Positions 1-10,429 are shown, numbered from the stretch's first letter. The stretch: DNA of 64,000 nucleotides from Lepturacanthus savala (GCA_030544235.1 CM060470.1:19532356-19596355); one strand, 5' to 3'. Numbers and translations: made by a program. The notes: generated by a model from the sequence alone, not told the origin.

Positions 1-558
1 CATCACACAGCAGTAACTGCCTGCTGCACTGTATGTACGTTACAGCTGTGATATGTGTTCCTCCGGCTGTGAAGAAAGAAGATCAGAGCCTGAGTAGAAA
101 ACTTGAGACTGAAGAGGCTGCTGTTAGTGATTAGAAGATGGTGAATGTCTCAAAGCTATCATACTTTCCCAATTAATGGGAGGAATCATGTTTAGATGAT
201 TTTGATATGATGGAATGGAGCTCAGCAGGAAGAAAATCTTCACTCACTTATTCGTTTTCATATCATATTTCTCTCTCTCCTGTTCTTTGTTACAGGCTTC
301 CTACGCATTTTTCATTTCAAAATACCAGACTTTTCAGATTTTCAGACTATGATTGTGAGTAAATTAACTGGCTATTGTCCCTTAACACACAGAATAAGGA
401 AGATTATATTATTTTCTTGTTTAGTTTCTCTAAGCAAAAATGGGTTGAAAAACTTAAATAATGCATCTTTGCACCTTTTTTATTCACTGTATCCATGAAA
501 ACGAGGCTGAATACAGCCTAAAGGTCCCTTGTATAGAAAAGTATTTTTTAACTACATT
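1..558. other. Unique non-coding DNA, no gene seen
   Basis: This is AT-rich single-copy-looking sequence with no recognisable gene or repeat. The part around 140-230 has a non-repetitive texture with an ATTAAT core and could be a conserved non-coding element. That is only an impression. Confidence 0.5.
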
Positions 559-967
559 ACATTTCCTTTCAGGGCGCTAACCCCTGCTCCACTTTTCACG
601 GTGGAGCAGGGGTTAGCGCTGTTGCCTCACAGCAAGAAGGTCGCACGTTCAAGACCTCCTTGGTCCTGGGTCTGGGACCTTTCTGTGTGGAGTTTGCATG
701 TTCTCCCTGTGTCTGCGTGGGTTTTCACCAGGTACTCCGACTTCCTCCCACAGTCCAAAAACATGCTGAGGTTAATTGGAGACTCTAAATTGCCCGTAGG
801 TGTGAGTGTGTGAGTGAATGGTGTGTGTGCCCCACGATTGACTGGTGACCATCTGGGGTGTATCCCTGCCTCTCGCCGTAACGCGCTGGGATTGGCTCCA
901 GCAGATGCCTGCGACCCTAATGAGGAATAAGCAGGTATAGAAAATGACTGACTGACATTTCCTTTCA
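559..967 (+). mobile_element. tRNA-derived SINE, near full length, with 13-bp target duplication
   Basis: The body runs from the tRNA-like head (about 601) to the GACTGAC tail (about 954). The head has a Pol III A box (tggagcagggg, 602-612) and a degenerate B box (cgttcaagacc, 646-656). The body has the teleost core gtttgcatgttctccctgtg. Identical 13-bp direct repeats (acatttcctttca) lie at 559-571 and 955-967, so the insertion boundaries are certain. Between the left repeat and the head lies an extra 29 bp that is mostly an inverted copy of the head (see the entry at 574-619). The copy is close to those at 5797, 24487, 43803 and 51957, so the family was active recently. Confidence 0.88.
574..619. 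repeat. 19-bp perfect inverted repeat at the SINE 5' end
   Basis: Bases 574-592 (gcgctaacccctgctccac) are the exact reverse complement of 601-619, with an 8-base spacer. The left arm lies inside the SINE target duplication, so it was made during integration or was already part of the inserted molecule. A snap-back of the nascent cDNA end, or twin priming, is the simplest explanation. Confidence 0.85.
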
Positions 968-1236
968 AACTGTTACAAAAGTTTGAGGAAGTTTTAGAAC
1001 TTTGGAATTTTATAATTTCAAAGCAATGGTCTGCAAACACAAATTTGTCTCACTTTATCCTCTTTTTTCACACTTTTTCAGGCCTTAAAATTACTAAAAT
1101 AAAATTATATACTCCTTTATACTGTATAGGAATCCTGATGTTAACGTTTTTATTCAATTTACCCAGATTCTGTCTTCTATCAATTTTTATTTTGATTTAT
1201 TAATATACAAATTTAAACAAAGTTATGATTATATTT
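968..1236. other. AT-rich spacer
   Basis: No gene or recognised repeat is seen between the two SINE copies. Confidence 0.5.
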
Positions 1237-1432
1237 GGGCGACACAGTGGTAAAGTGGTTAGCACTGTTGCCCTGCACCAAGAAGGTAGTAGGTTCAGGA
1301 CCTTGGTCTGGAACCTTTCTGTGTGGAGTTTGCATGTTCTCCCTGTGTGGGTTCTCTTTGGGTTAATTGGAGACTCTAAATTGCCCATAGGTGTGAGTGA
1401 ATGGTGTGTGTGCTCTATGATAGGTTGGCGAC
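1237..1432 (+). mobile_element. SINE copy, internally deleted and lacking its 3' end
   Basis: It starts with gggcgacacagtgg and has the tRNA-like head, the gtttgcatgttctccctgtg core and the segment ggttaattggagactctaaa. About 40 bp is missing after the core, and the 3' GACT tail is absent. It is more diverged than the copies at 43803 and 51957 and hence older. Confidence 0.8.
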
Positions 1433-1493
1433 AGAATGTGTGAACGACAGAGAGTGAATGAGGATAAAAAGTGTGTGAACCATGTGTTTGAGG

Positions 1494-2851
1494 AGGATTT
1501 GAGGTTTCTGTGTATGTGAGGATCAGTGTGTGTGTGGGGGGATCAGTGTGTGTGTGAGGATCAGTGTGTGTGTGTGTGAGGATCAGTGTGTGGGGATCAT
1601 TGTGTGAGCATCAATGTGTGTGAGGGGGATCAGTGTGTGAGGATGTGTGTATGCGAGGATCAATGTGTGAGGATCATTGTATGAGGATTAGCATATGTGT
1701 GAAGATCAGTGTGTGGGGATCAGTGTGTGTATGTGTGTGTGTGTGTGTGTGAGAGGATCAGTGTGTGGGGATCAGTGTGTGTGTGAGGATCATTGTGTGT
1801 GTGTGGGGATCAGTGTGTGAGGGTCAGTGTGTGAGGGTCAGTGTGTGTGTGAGGATAATGTATGGGGATCAGTGTGTGTGTGGGGGAGGATCAGTGTGTG
1901 TGTGAGGATCAGTGTGTGTGTGGGGGAGGATCAGTGTGTGTGTGAGGATTAGTGTGTGAGGATCAGCGTGTGTGTGGGGATCAGTGTGTGAGGATCAGTG
2001 TGTGGGGATCAGTGTGTGTGTGAGGATTAGTGTGTGAGGATCAGTGTTTGTGTGGGGATCAGTGTGTGTGTGAGGATCAGTGTGTGAGGATCAGTGTGTG
2101 TGTGGGGATCAGTGTGTGTGTGAGGATCTGTGTGTGAGGATCAGTGTGTGTATGGGGATCAGTGTGTGAGGATCAGTGTGTGAGGATCAGTGTGTGTGTG
2201 AGGATCAGTGTGTGAGGATCAGTGTGTGAGGATCAGTGTGTGTGTGAGGATCAGTGTTTGTGTGGGGATCATTGCGTGGGGATCAGTGTGTGTGAGGATC
2301 AGTGTGTGAGGATCAGTGTGTGTGTGGGGATCAGTGTGTGTATGGGGATCAGTGTGTGTGTGAGGATCAGTGTGTGAGGATCAGTGTGTGAGGATCAGTG
2401 TGTGTGTGAGGATCAGTGTTTGTGTGGGGATCATTGCGTGGGGATCAGTGTGTGTGAGGATCAGTGTGTGAGGATCAGTGTGTGTGTGGGGATCAGTGTG
2501 TGTATGGGGATCAGTGTGTGTGTGAGGATCAGTGTGTGTGTGGGGATCAGTGTGTGTATGGGGATCAGTGTGTGTGTGAGGATCAGTGTGTGAGGATCAG
2601 TGTGTGTGTGAGGATCAGTGTTTGTGTGGGGATTAGTGTGTGAGGATCAGTGTGTGTGTGAGGATCAGTTTGTGTGTGAGGATCAGTGTGTGTGTGAGGA
2701 TCAGTGTGTGTGTGGGGATCAGTTTGTGTGTGAGGATCAGTGTGTGAGGATCAGTGTGTGTGTGGGGATCAGTGTATGTGTGAGGATCAGTGTGTGTATG
2801 GGGATCAGTGTGTGTGTGGGGATCAGTGTGTGAGGATCAGTGTGTGTGTGG
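1494..2851. repeat. 1.36-kb GATCAGTGTGTG-type satellite array
   Basis: This is a continuous array of short units built from gatcagtgtgtg joined by gag, ggg or tg runs, with unit lengths of roughly 12 to 22 bp. Variants such as tcagtgtttg and attgcgtggg mark a longer repeat: the same marker series occurs at 2251 and again at 2413, so about 162 bp was duplicated within the array. Open frames on the plus strand (repeats of CEDQCV or GISVCV) are by-products of the repeat and not genes. Confidence 0.95.
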
Positions 2852-2939
2852 TTAAACAGCAGCAGGATGCCACTGTATCACAATCAGCTGTTTGTCCCAT
2901 GAGATCATGACGACCGTCACACTTCGCCCTTGAAGGCAG

Positions 2940-3005
2940 AGATGCAGCAGAATCTCATTACTGAGGAAACAGACGAGGACGAGCTGGTCGATCGTCCATC
3001 CAAAG
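2940..3005 (+). other. Doubtful candidate exon (66 bp) with consensus splice donor
   Basis: An acidic open stretch (ITEETDEDELVDRPSK) ends exactly at AAAG|GTGAGT, a consensus vertebrate splice donor, and is preceded by a pyrimidine-leaning tract ending in gcag. The frame is open from 2903. It does not match a protein I recognise and no second exon was found nearby, so it may be chance. A (CA)n tract follows 35 bp after the donor, as is common in introns. Confidence 0.15.
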
Positions 3006-3035
3006 GTGAGTTTACAGATACAGATGAGTCTATTA

Positions 3036-3144
<109 letters not shown>

Positions 3145-3169
3145 CTAGGGAAGTTCTCCGTTTTCTCAG

Positions 3170-3480
3170 AGGGGAATTGTTGAACATATAACCTGAGGCT
3201 GTTGAATTGTTATTGAAAATTGCTGCAGGCCAAATAATGAAGAAAAGCGTCTGCTGAGCAGCAGCTTTATTAAATGTAGTTGTGTTATAAATTAGGTGAT
3301 TATTCGGAGGCCTTATCACTCAGGCTCCCTGAACACTGCGTGAAGGATTTATTGATTTGGCCTGATGTATAAATGATGGCCTCCAAAAACAAAATGTCCT
3401 TCATTACATGCTATAAATAGATGAAGCTCATTTTGAAATTAGCTCTTTATGACACACTGTTCACAAAATTCTATATATAC
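3170..3480. promoter_or_regulatory. Candidate conserved non-coding element
   Basis: This is a non-repetitive block with closely packed AT-rich factor-like sites (AAATAATGA, TTTATTAAATG, TATAAATTAGG, CTATAAATAG) among balanced sequence such as the ggaggccttatcactcag stretch. It has no open frame. The call rests on sequence texture only and has not been aligned to other species. Confidence 0.35.
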
Positions 3481-3584
3481 TGTGGACATGATGTGTGTGT
3501 CTGACAGAAGCTGTTAGATTATATGAGGTAGGTCATGCTCATTAGTGACAAGATAACAACCATCACAACCACCTCAGACTGGCC

Positions 3585-3632
3585 CTGTGACCCCACATTG
3601 GGTTGCAACTCACCAGTTGAGAACCACTGCTG
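3585..3632. mobile_element. Solo hAT terminal fragment
   Basis: The segment gggttgcaactcaccagttg followed by agaaccactg is the inward-facing end of a hAT (Charlie-type) element, the reverse complement of the cagtggttctcaa terminus seen at 59137. No transposase is attached. Confidence 0.45.
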
Positions 3633-3945
3633 TAATGGTACAATGTGTTTGCTCATTGTGTCAGAAGGCTAATGAATGAATAGAAAACCCTTGTGCAATC
3701 ATGTTGCACAGCTGAAAATTGTTTAGCTGGTTAGAGAAGCTAGAAAACTGACCTTCCTTTAATGAAAGAAAAGTTTGAAGGAAGAAATGTTTATTTCAAA
3801 TACAAATCATTATTTCTAACCTTGTCAAAGTCTTGACTATATTTTCTATTCATTTTACAACTAATGGTGATAAATAAAAGTGTGACTTTTCATGGAAAAC
3901 AGTAAATTGTCTCTGTGAGCCCAAACTTTTGAATGGCTGTATAGT
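3633..3945 (-). mobile_element. MITE copy, truncated (TTCAAAAGTTTGGGGTC family)
   Basis: It reads in reverse to the copy at 30880. Shared blocks are gtacaatgtgtttgctcatt, cttgtgcaatcatgtt, tttctaaccttgtcaa and the terminal cccaaacttttgaa. The end that should extend past the gtgttctaatgg block is missing. The Tc1/mariner placement is inferred from the size and terminal inverted repeats. Confidence 0.7.
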
Positions 3946-5164
3946 TCCTACAGCCAATAATAGATATGTTTGATCCTATAGGAAGATTCAGGGCAGGAAT
4001 CAGGAACCTGCTGGTGGCAGCAGCAGAGCTTCCATTATGAGTTGGTGGTGAGTTGGTCAGAGTCAGCTGATCCCAGCTGGAGCTCAGAGCTGCTCTTACT
4101 TAAATCCACAGTCAGTTCTGATAGTGAAGGATCCGCTGTCCATTGGCTGAGAGCTAATCTGATCTCCATCTTGTCCTCAACGAAGACAACTGGCTAGTTT
4201 CTTTATTCCAAGGCAGTATAATATAATAAATGACGTTAAACGGGCTACTCTTTAGAAATTCATGAAATCACAGTCTCAGCAGTGATTAATTTTTGGAATA
4301 CATAGTGTTTAATTAGTTAATTAATGATAGAAGGTAAAACACTGGAAAAAAATCTTGTATTTGGTACAATTACACCATTTTTTCCTCCACCCCAAATATT
4401 CACCCACATGAACTCGCAAAGTTGTGAACTCTGCACCTATTTATTTATGTACTATATGCTTTGTTTTGTGTCTATTTACCCTTGTTTCATTAAATGTAAT
4501 GCTGCTACTCTGAGTTTTTAATTGGCCTCCTAGGTTTAATAAGGTATTTTGAATATGACTTGCTGATTTCTAGTTTGTTTTTTCTTGATTTTGGTTCATT
4601 TCATCTTCTTTCTTGTTTTTTTAATACGATTGAAAAACCATATTGGATGAATAGCAGAAAATATATGTGGTAAAAGAAGAAAATATTTTGATTGAAATCA
4701 TGAGATGAGAAAAAAAAATATTGAATTGAATGATTGAAAAAAATTATTGAATCTTGTTTAAGAACACAATATTAAATTGACGAAAGCTAATGGACTGAGA
4801 AATTTCATGATAATTCTACTCAACATTGGACGAAGTACTATTTATTTACTTGATTTAAAATGCTAATTTTCATTGTTGAGGAAAATTGAAAAATAATGAA
4901 GCATTGTTTATTGTTTTCTGACTGTAAATGAAGTTAAGGAAGTACTATTCTTTATTTATAAAGAAGATTAAATTTTATAATAAATTATTTAAAAGCATTG
5001 GACTAATTATTCCAGAAATACAGATACCTTTACTTAATAAAATGTGTTTTCTGTTGGTGTAAATTAAAGCTGCAGTTACTGAACAGATGGGTCAGCATTG
5101 TCTCTCTCACACACATACACACACCATCTTACAGAAGTGGTTGAATTGGATTAATGGAGCTATT
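3946..5164. other. AT-rich unique DNA, no gene seen
   Basis: There are no recognisable genes or repeats. The 4550-5040 part is especially AT-rich. Open frames here are short and lack protein-like composition. Confidence 0.5.
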
Positions 5165-5345
5165 GTGTCTGCAGAGGAGCTTAAAAAGTCATTATGCAGT
5201 CACGGCGCTGATAAGCGTCCCCCTGCTGCAGGTCACCTGACCAGTAATGGCGTCGGGCGCAGCACGGCGGCTCATTACAGGATTAATGTGTGTTTTGGCT
5301 GCCGGAGGACATCTCTAATCTGATCACTGCACCTGCAATATGTTA
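5165..5345. promoter_or_regulatory. Candidate conserved non-coding element
   Basis: GC-balanced unique sequence contains the block gtcattatgcagtcacggcg, then ctcattacaggattaatgtg with a TAAT core. It stands out from its AT-rich surroundings. No frame extends through it in a protein-like way. Confidence 0.35.
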
Positions 5346-5796
5346 ATGTTGTAGGAAGTGAAAACTCATCCCCGCCAGGGACAGAGCTGATCGGATTGTA
5401 GCTGTGACATCACCAATAACTGATCAGGAGCTGTGACATCACCAATAGCTGATCAACTGTTCGCGACACTCGACCAACGGCCACATCGACTTCCTGTCTC
5501 TGCCCGTGTTTCTGTCTGAACGAGAAAACCACACACACACACATGCACACACACACACACACATACACACACACACACATACACACACACCAGATCCATT
5601 TTCTATATTAGACATCTCTGATCGTCACGGAAATCAAAGAAACAACAAACACTCAAATTAAGTCCGGATGGTTCTGTGAGACTCATCACACCCAGGACAT
5701 GAATCAGCAGAAAACTAATCTCATCAGGGGAAACAACTTGTTTTTGGTTCAGTTAGTCCACTAATGAGAAGAATTATCAGGAATTACCTCATTTCA
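5346..5796. other. Unique DNA with imperfect CA tract
   Basis: An interrupted (CA)n tract lies at about 5530-5591. The phrase gctgtgacatcaccaata is repeated in near-identical form at 5400 and 5431. No gene is seen. Confidence 0.5.
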
Positions 5797-6156
5797 CTGG
5801 CAGATCATCTTCTTCTGTCAGTCATCTTCTATACCTGCTTATTCCTCATTAGGGTTGCAGGGGTCTGCTGGAGCCAATCCCAGTGCATCACTGCAAGAGG
5901 CAGGGATACACCCCAGATGGTCGCCAGCCTATCATGGGGCACACACACCATTCACACCTGCAGGTAATTTAGAGTTGCCAATGTGGGAGGAAGCCGGAGT
6001 ACCCGGTGAAAACCCACACAGACACGGGGAGAACATGCAAACTCTACAAAGAAGGGTTCCAGACCCAGGACCCAAGTAGGTCTTGAACCTGTGACCTTCT
6101 TGCTGTGAGGCAACAGCGCTAACCCCTGCACCACCGTGTCACCCCTGGCAGCTCAT
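5797..6156 (-). mobile_element. SINE copy, reverse orientation, with target duplication
   Basis: From 5817 the sequence reads as the reverse of the SINE tail (gtcagtcatcttctatacct). It ends at 6144 with the reversed tRNA-like head (gcgctaacccctgcaccacc). Flanking direct repeats ctggcagatcat (5797-5808) and ctggcagctcat (6145-6156) match at 11 of 12 positions. A short deletion removes part of the middle between the gcaatttagagttgcc and gtgggaggaagcc blocks. Confidence 0.87.
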
Positions 6157-6214
6157 TATTACCCATAATTTCATTTATCATGTTTCATCACAATACTTTT
6201 AATTGCACCGACTC

Positions 6215-6320
6215 ATAATACTCATGTAGTTTTACTGTAGTAATTTATTTCATGGAGGACTTTTACTTGGAAGTATTTTGACATTGCTGTAGCACTTTTA
6301 CTTCAAAGATGATAATAATC
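6215..6320. repeat. Fragment of a teleost dispersed repeat rich in acttttact
   Basis: The string ggacttttacttggaagtat followed by attgctgtagcacttttact matches a repeat phrase common in fish genomes, related to the pieces at 23425, 40697, 41360 and 63430. The superfamily is not determined. Confidence 0.4.
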
Positions 6321-7289
6321 CATCTGTAATTTCAGGTTGCCCTGTCTTAGTTTGTTATAAATTCCTTGTTGAATAAAAGAACAAGCACCAGCAGTTGCAG
6401 CTGCAGCAGTGTCTCTCCTCTCTGATCACAGCTGAAGTTAACAGTGGGCGTTCAGGGTGGTGGTGGTGGCGTTGTGGTCTGTGTAACTAACCCGAGTGTT
6501 CCCGCCTTCCCCCGGGGACACAGAGGAGCAGTGAAACAGCAGCAGAACGGAGCTGTGAAGGTCAGACTCTCTGTGGCCCCTCATATCTCATCATTTGGAG
6601 TTTTCATTGAATGTCACCTGGTCAGATGGAGCGAAGCCAGTTTCCCCCAAAACCAGACTCAGAAGACAAATGAGCCGACTGTCAGATCAATAAAATGTAT
6701 CCCAACACCTCGACCTGTTCATGCAGACCTTCACTCCACCGCTGTTAAAACTCTCTGTGATCCACAGAGCAGCAGCAGGTCCTGTTTGTCCTCACGTTAT
6801 TGCAGCTTCTATGGCATCAAAGGAATATTTGCTGGTAGAAATAAAGGTTATTTGACAGCCGTGTCTGGTCTAAACCATGATGGATACTTTTCTGCAACAA
6901 GATAATTATGAAAATAGGAAAAGGCTGGAAAATGCAAAAAAAATGTCCATGTCCTTTCTTCTTTGTTTGTACTAATACAAAATTTGCACAATTAAAACTA
7001 TTATTTTCTTTTTGCACAAAGCAATAAGTATTTTTTTTTCTTTTCCATATAAAGGGATTTTATTATTCTTATTACGGTATACGTATTCTGTGTTGTATTG
7101 TGTTTTATTTTTTTCAGTATTAATATGGATTAAGTGTTTTAAATACTTTGCTAAATGTCCCATACTTTAACTTAACATCCAACAAATTAAATTTTTCTCT
7201 ATTTGTCATTAATCACACTATTTCTCCTACTTTTAATTTGTCAGGCTTTTTGTGTGTTAAATGGATATGTATATATCATAGTTTTTGAC
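6321..7289. other. Unique DNA, no gene seen
   Basis: A 153-codon frame (6444-6905, plus) begins in a GGT-rich stretch without an ATG, has no recognisable domain, and is treated as chance. The second half is AT-rich. I see nothing else. Confidence 0.45.
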
Positions 7290-7375
7290 TGGGAAGAAGC
7301 TGGAGAACCTGGGGAAAACCCACACAGAGAACATGCAAACTCAACAGTGCTAACCTCTGCTCCACCGCATCGCCC
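7290..7375 (-). mobile_element. SINE fragment with internal deletion
   Basis: Reversed SINE blocks gaacctggggaaaacccaca and gaacatgcaaactc are joined directly to gtgctaacctctgctccacc. About 70 bp between core and head is missing. No target duplication is visible. Confidence 0.7.
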
Positions 7376-8273
7376 TTTTCACCTTTTCATTTTCTTTAAA
7401 GCAAAAATGTAAAGTCAGAGGTGATGGCGTTGCGTCGCCCTGCAGCTTCAGCTGCTGACATTCAGTCAGCTGACTGAGTGCAGCCCGATGCAGAATAATC
7501 ATCTGAGGTCATGTGATCTAAACCAGCTGTTTGGGTTAATGCAGTTTGAGTTTGGATGAATGAGCCTGTGATTAAACATTATCTTTCTTGTCCATTAAAA
7601 AGTTATTGTTGCACATAATGTTTCTGAATCCAGGCCCAATGATCTTGAATTTAAGATCAGACATTCATTAAACCCGTAGTGTGGAACTTTTACATAAAAG
7701 TTAATGTCTGATACATCAGGCCCTGGATGCCAAACAGGTTCATATGAAGCTGATTCAGCCGATGACCAGCAGGCGAATCTGTGTCACGGCAGAATGTCTG
7801 TGGAGACCCTTCCTGCTGGTTGAAGGAATCAGCAGCTCAAAGACAATAGAGCTTCACCTCTACAGTATTTCACTATCAGTACCATGTCTGTTGAATATTG
7901 GCTCAGATATATATCGACCCCCCCATAACATCATCAATGAATCTACGCTGGGTCCTTATGAAGTCAAAAGTGTCTGATGGTCAACTGATGGATAAACACA
8001 GATTAAAACATTTAAACACAGATGACCAAGACATAATGGAGACAATGCACAACACTGTCGTTATTTTAGGGAGAATTCATCAAGCTGTACAGAGCAGATC
8101 ACAGTAGACAGGAAGTCAAGACATTTCAAAATAAAAATGCACATTTATACATATTTGTTCCTTGTGACCGAGCAAGAGACAGATTCATTTACAACTGGTG
8201 CAGAAAACAGGAGAAACGGACACAAATTGAACAGCTGTTGAAGACAATGGATTAATAGTAAACTCCTAATTAC
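7376..8273. other. Unique DNA, no gene seen
   Basis: This is unique sequence of moderate GC content without recognised repeats. Frames of 70 to 77 codons lack protein features. Confidence 0.5.
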
Positions 8274-9096
8274 CGTATTTTCTGGACTATAAGATGCTCC
8301 AGAGTACAAGTCGCACCAGCTATAAAATGCATAATAAAGAAGGAAAAAACATATATAAGTCGCACGGGAGTATAAGTCGCATTTTGGGAGAAATTTATTT
8401 GATAAAATCCAACACCAAGAACAGACATGTCATTTAAAATTTAAATGACGAACAATTTAAAATAAAAATAGAATAGAGGCAACAACAGGCTGAACGGTGC
8501 TGACGTTACATAACACAACTGAGAACATGACTGGTACGTTAACGTAACATATTAAGAGTTATTCTGATAACTATAGCATCAATAACATCCTAAGAAGTTT
8601 ACCAAAACCATCCGTTTCACTCTAAATATCCGGTAACTAAAATCCAATGAAATCTTCATACTCTGTGTCACTTTTCATCAACTCCTCTAACTCCGGAGGT
8701 AGAAGACGTGATGCTTCCTCTTCTACGTCGATGACGTCAGACTCATCATCAGTTTTAGTTCCAATTATTCCAGCCTTACAAGTTTCTCGCTAACTCCACC
8801 TTTCTTTCGGCTGCTACTTGCAGCTTGTAATCTGCAGAATATGATTTTCTTTTTGGTGCCGTTTTTGTTAAGCCCTTGTCAGTTGTTTTTAAATGTTACC
8901 GCCAATATTGAAATTATCAACACAGGTCTAGAGCGCCCTCTTGTGGTTTAGTGTGAAAACAACATGTGAAATGATATACCGGTAATAATGTGTTAATAAT
9001 TTCACACATAAGTCGCTCCAGAGTATAAGACGCACCCCCGGCCAAACTATGAAAAAAACAAAAAACGTGACTTATAGTCCAAAAAATGCGACAGAT
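8274..9096 (-). mobile_element. Pogo/Tigger-like DNA transposon, internal-deletion derivative
   Basis: The element is bounded by imperfect inverted repeats: ccgtattttctggactataa on the left, and the reverse complement of cttatagtccaaaaaatgcg on the right. Several ataagtcgca-like motifs sit just inside both ends (8295-8400 and 9005-9035), a pattern expected of transposase binding sites. Inside, on the minus strand, only the first and last pieces of a transposase survive (see 8637-8862). This is how non-autonomous elements arise from an autonomous parent. The superfamily rests on the N-terminal peptide and the end structure, and the TA target was not confirmed. Confidence 0.7.
8637..8862 (-). 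pseudogene. Pogo-like transposase: N- and C-terminal scraps only
   Basis: On the minus strand from 8862 to 8776 a 28-residue frame reads APKRKSYSADYKLQVAAE after a first codon ACG, where an ATG is expected, and ends at a TAA. The basic KRK followed by aromatic and DYKLQV-type residues resembles the start of the psq/CENP-B helix-turn-helix DNA-binding domain of pogo-family transposases. From 8750 to 8637 a second frame gives an acidic tail (ESDVIDVEEE, then LPPELEELM) ending EYEDFIGF and a TAG stop. The DDE catalytic domain, some 400 residues in relatives, is absent, with only about 25 bp between the pieces. The protein cannot be made. Another DNA-transposon family with a similar N-terminus cannot be excluded. 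Confidence 0.6.
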
Positions 9097-9449
9097 AGTC
9101 AACATTCCGAATCCACTAATGGAAAGAACATCCAGAAGCTTCTTCCTGTTATGTCCGTCTACTTATTTTTTTGCCTCTTGAGAACTCTTCATTGGATCGA
9201 CTTCACATTCAGTAATGAGTGGATGTTGATCAGGTGAGCAGATCTGGATCAGAACATCTGGGACCAGTCGTCCTGCTACCAATAGTTACTGCAGCAGTTT
9301 AAATAATCCAAGGTGAATATTCCGTGTCGGACATGAATCAGTCGTCTCCTGGAGTCCAGCAGCAACTTTGACTTGATGTGAGTGATTAAGATGCAGCAGA
9401 TGTGTGAGAGTCAGTCAGAGTTCAGCATGATCAGGACTGATGGAAGTTA
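9097..9449. other. Unique DNA, no gene seen
   Basis: No recognised repeat or gene. Confidence 0.5.
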
Positions 9450-9790
9450 TGAACAATTAGCTGCAGAGGAGGCAGGAGATTAGAGGACGGACGAGTGACG
9501 CACCGCAGCGCCGAACCTCACACTGAAACGGGTTTGATTTATAAAGTGAGTGGAGACTCTGGAGAAAAGCCAAGTCTGAGACAATTAGAGGCGAGCAGTC
9601 AGGCCCAACCGTCTCCTCTCTGAGTCCATCAGTCAGAGAGGGAAATTCGCTCCACTTTACTTTGCCGGGATAATTATTCATGCGCTGTCATAATTGCAAC
9701 CGTACATGCAGCCTCGACCTCGCCGTGCTGCTTAAACACACTTCAGCCGCTTTAATTTAACAGTCAGCTCAGCTCGGGGCAGCTGCTGCA
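9450..9790. promoter_or_regulatory. Candidate conserved non-coding element
   Basis: Balanced, non-repetitive sequence with blocks such as gggataattattcatgcgct, gtcataattgcaaccg and ccgctttaatttaacagtc. It is more GC-rich and ordered than the flanks. Function is inferred from texture alone. Confidence 0.35.
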
Positions 9791-9814
9791 TACTAACCAG
9801 TCTGATCAGGAACC

Positions 9815-9990
9815 TCTGCAGGTCACACAGCGAGCGGAGGGGTGCCGGTTCGATTCCCAGCCGCACGGGAGGAAACTTCACCCCTAATGGCTCCTGACAT
9901 GGTGGTTGAGTAGTTACATCATTTCCTGTGAGTCAGTGTGAACATGTGAATAAAACTTGTAATGTAAAATGCTTTGAAGTGGTTGAAACA
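9815..9990 (+). mobile_element. Possible tRNA-derived SINE relic
   Basis: A perfect Pol III B box (ggttcgattcc, 9847-9857) lies in gtgccggttcgattcccagc. The tail around 9940-9980 (gtaatgtaaaatgctttgaa) recalls the 3' end shared by other fish SINEs and LINEs. No convincing A box or tRNA cloverleaf is present, so it is not a functional tRNA gene. Confidence 0.4.
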
Positions 9991-10429
9991 CACATGCAGC
10001 CGTTCACTGTGTTCGGATTGAAACAGGAAAGAGACAAACCCATGACAGAATTCAAACACTATTGTCCTAAATATTCTTGTCTGTCGTATTCATGATGTCA
10101 CTTCCTGTCTGTGCTCATCTGCTGTAACTTAAACTTTAAATCATCCCTCAGTCAACCGGTTTCCTGCTGATATCATTTATACTTTTTCTTCTCACTCCTG
10201 CTGTTTTTAGACATGTGAATTGACTGCAGACTCTGCTGTTGAGCTGTGACATTTAACAGCGAAGGTCTGTGGCTTATAGAAATAAACATAAACAACGGAG
10301 CAGAAATGTTGAATGAATAAACAGATTAAATATTGTTTTTTCTGAAAACTGACCATCCATTTGTAAATATGGAATAAAAACACAACTCACTGCTGAGAAA
10401 GGCTCTGTTCCACAGCTGAATTTTATTTA
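9991..10429. other. Unique DNA, no gene seen
   Basis: No recognised feature. Confidence 0.5.

Noticed and set aside
627..1040. 137-codon minus-strand frame
   Set aside because: It is the antisense of the SINE and recurs at every copy.
2384..2833. Cysteine-rich repeat proteins (CEDQCV/GISVCV) on the plus strand
   Set aside because: They are translations of the satellite array; the unit determines the peptide.
1494..2851. CRISPR array or telomere-like array
   Set aside because: Units lack unique spacers and the motif is not TTAGGG; the setting is a vertebrate genome.
6444..6905. 153-codon plus-strand frame
   Set aside because: No ATG at its start, no domain, GGT-rich beginning, and no splice or promoter context.
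9841..9870. tRNA gene suggested by a perfect B box
   Set aside because: No A box at the right distance and no acceptor or anticodon stems can be drawn.
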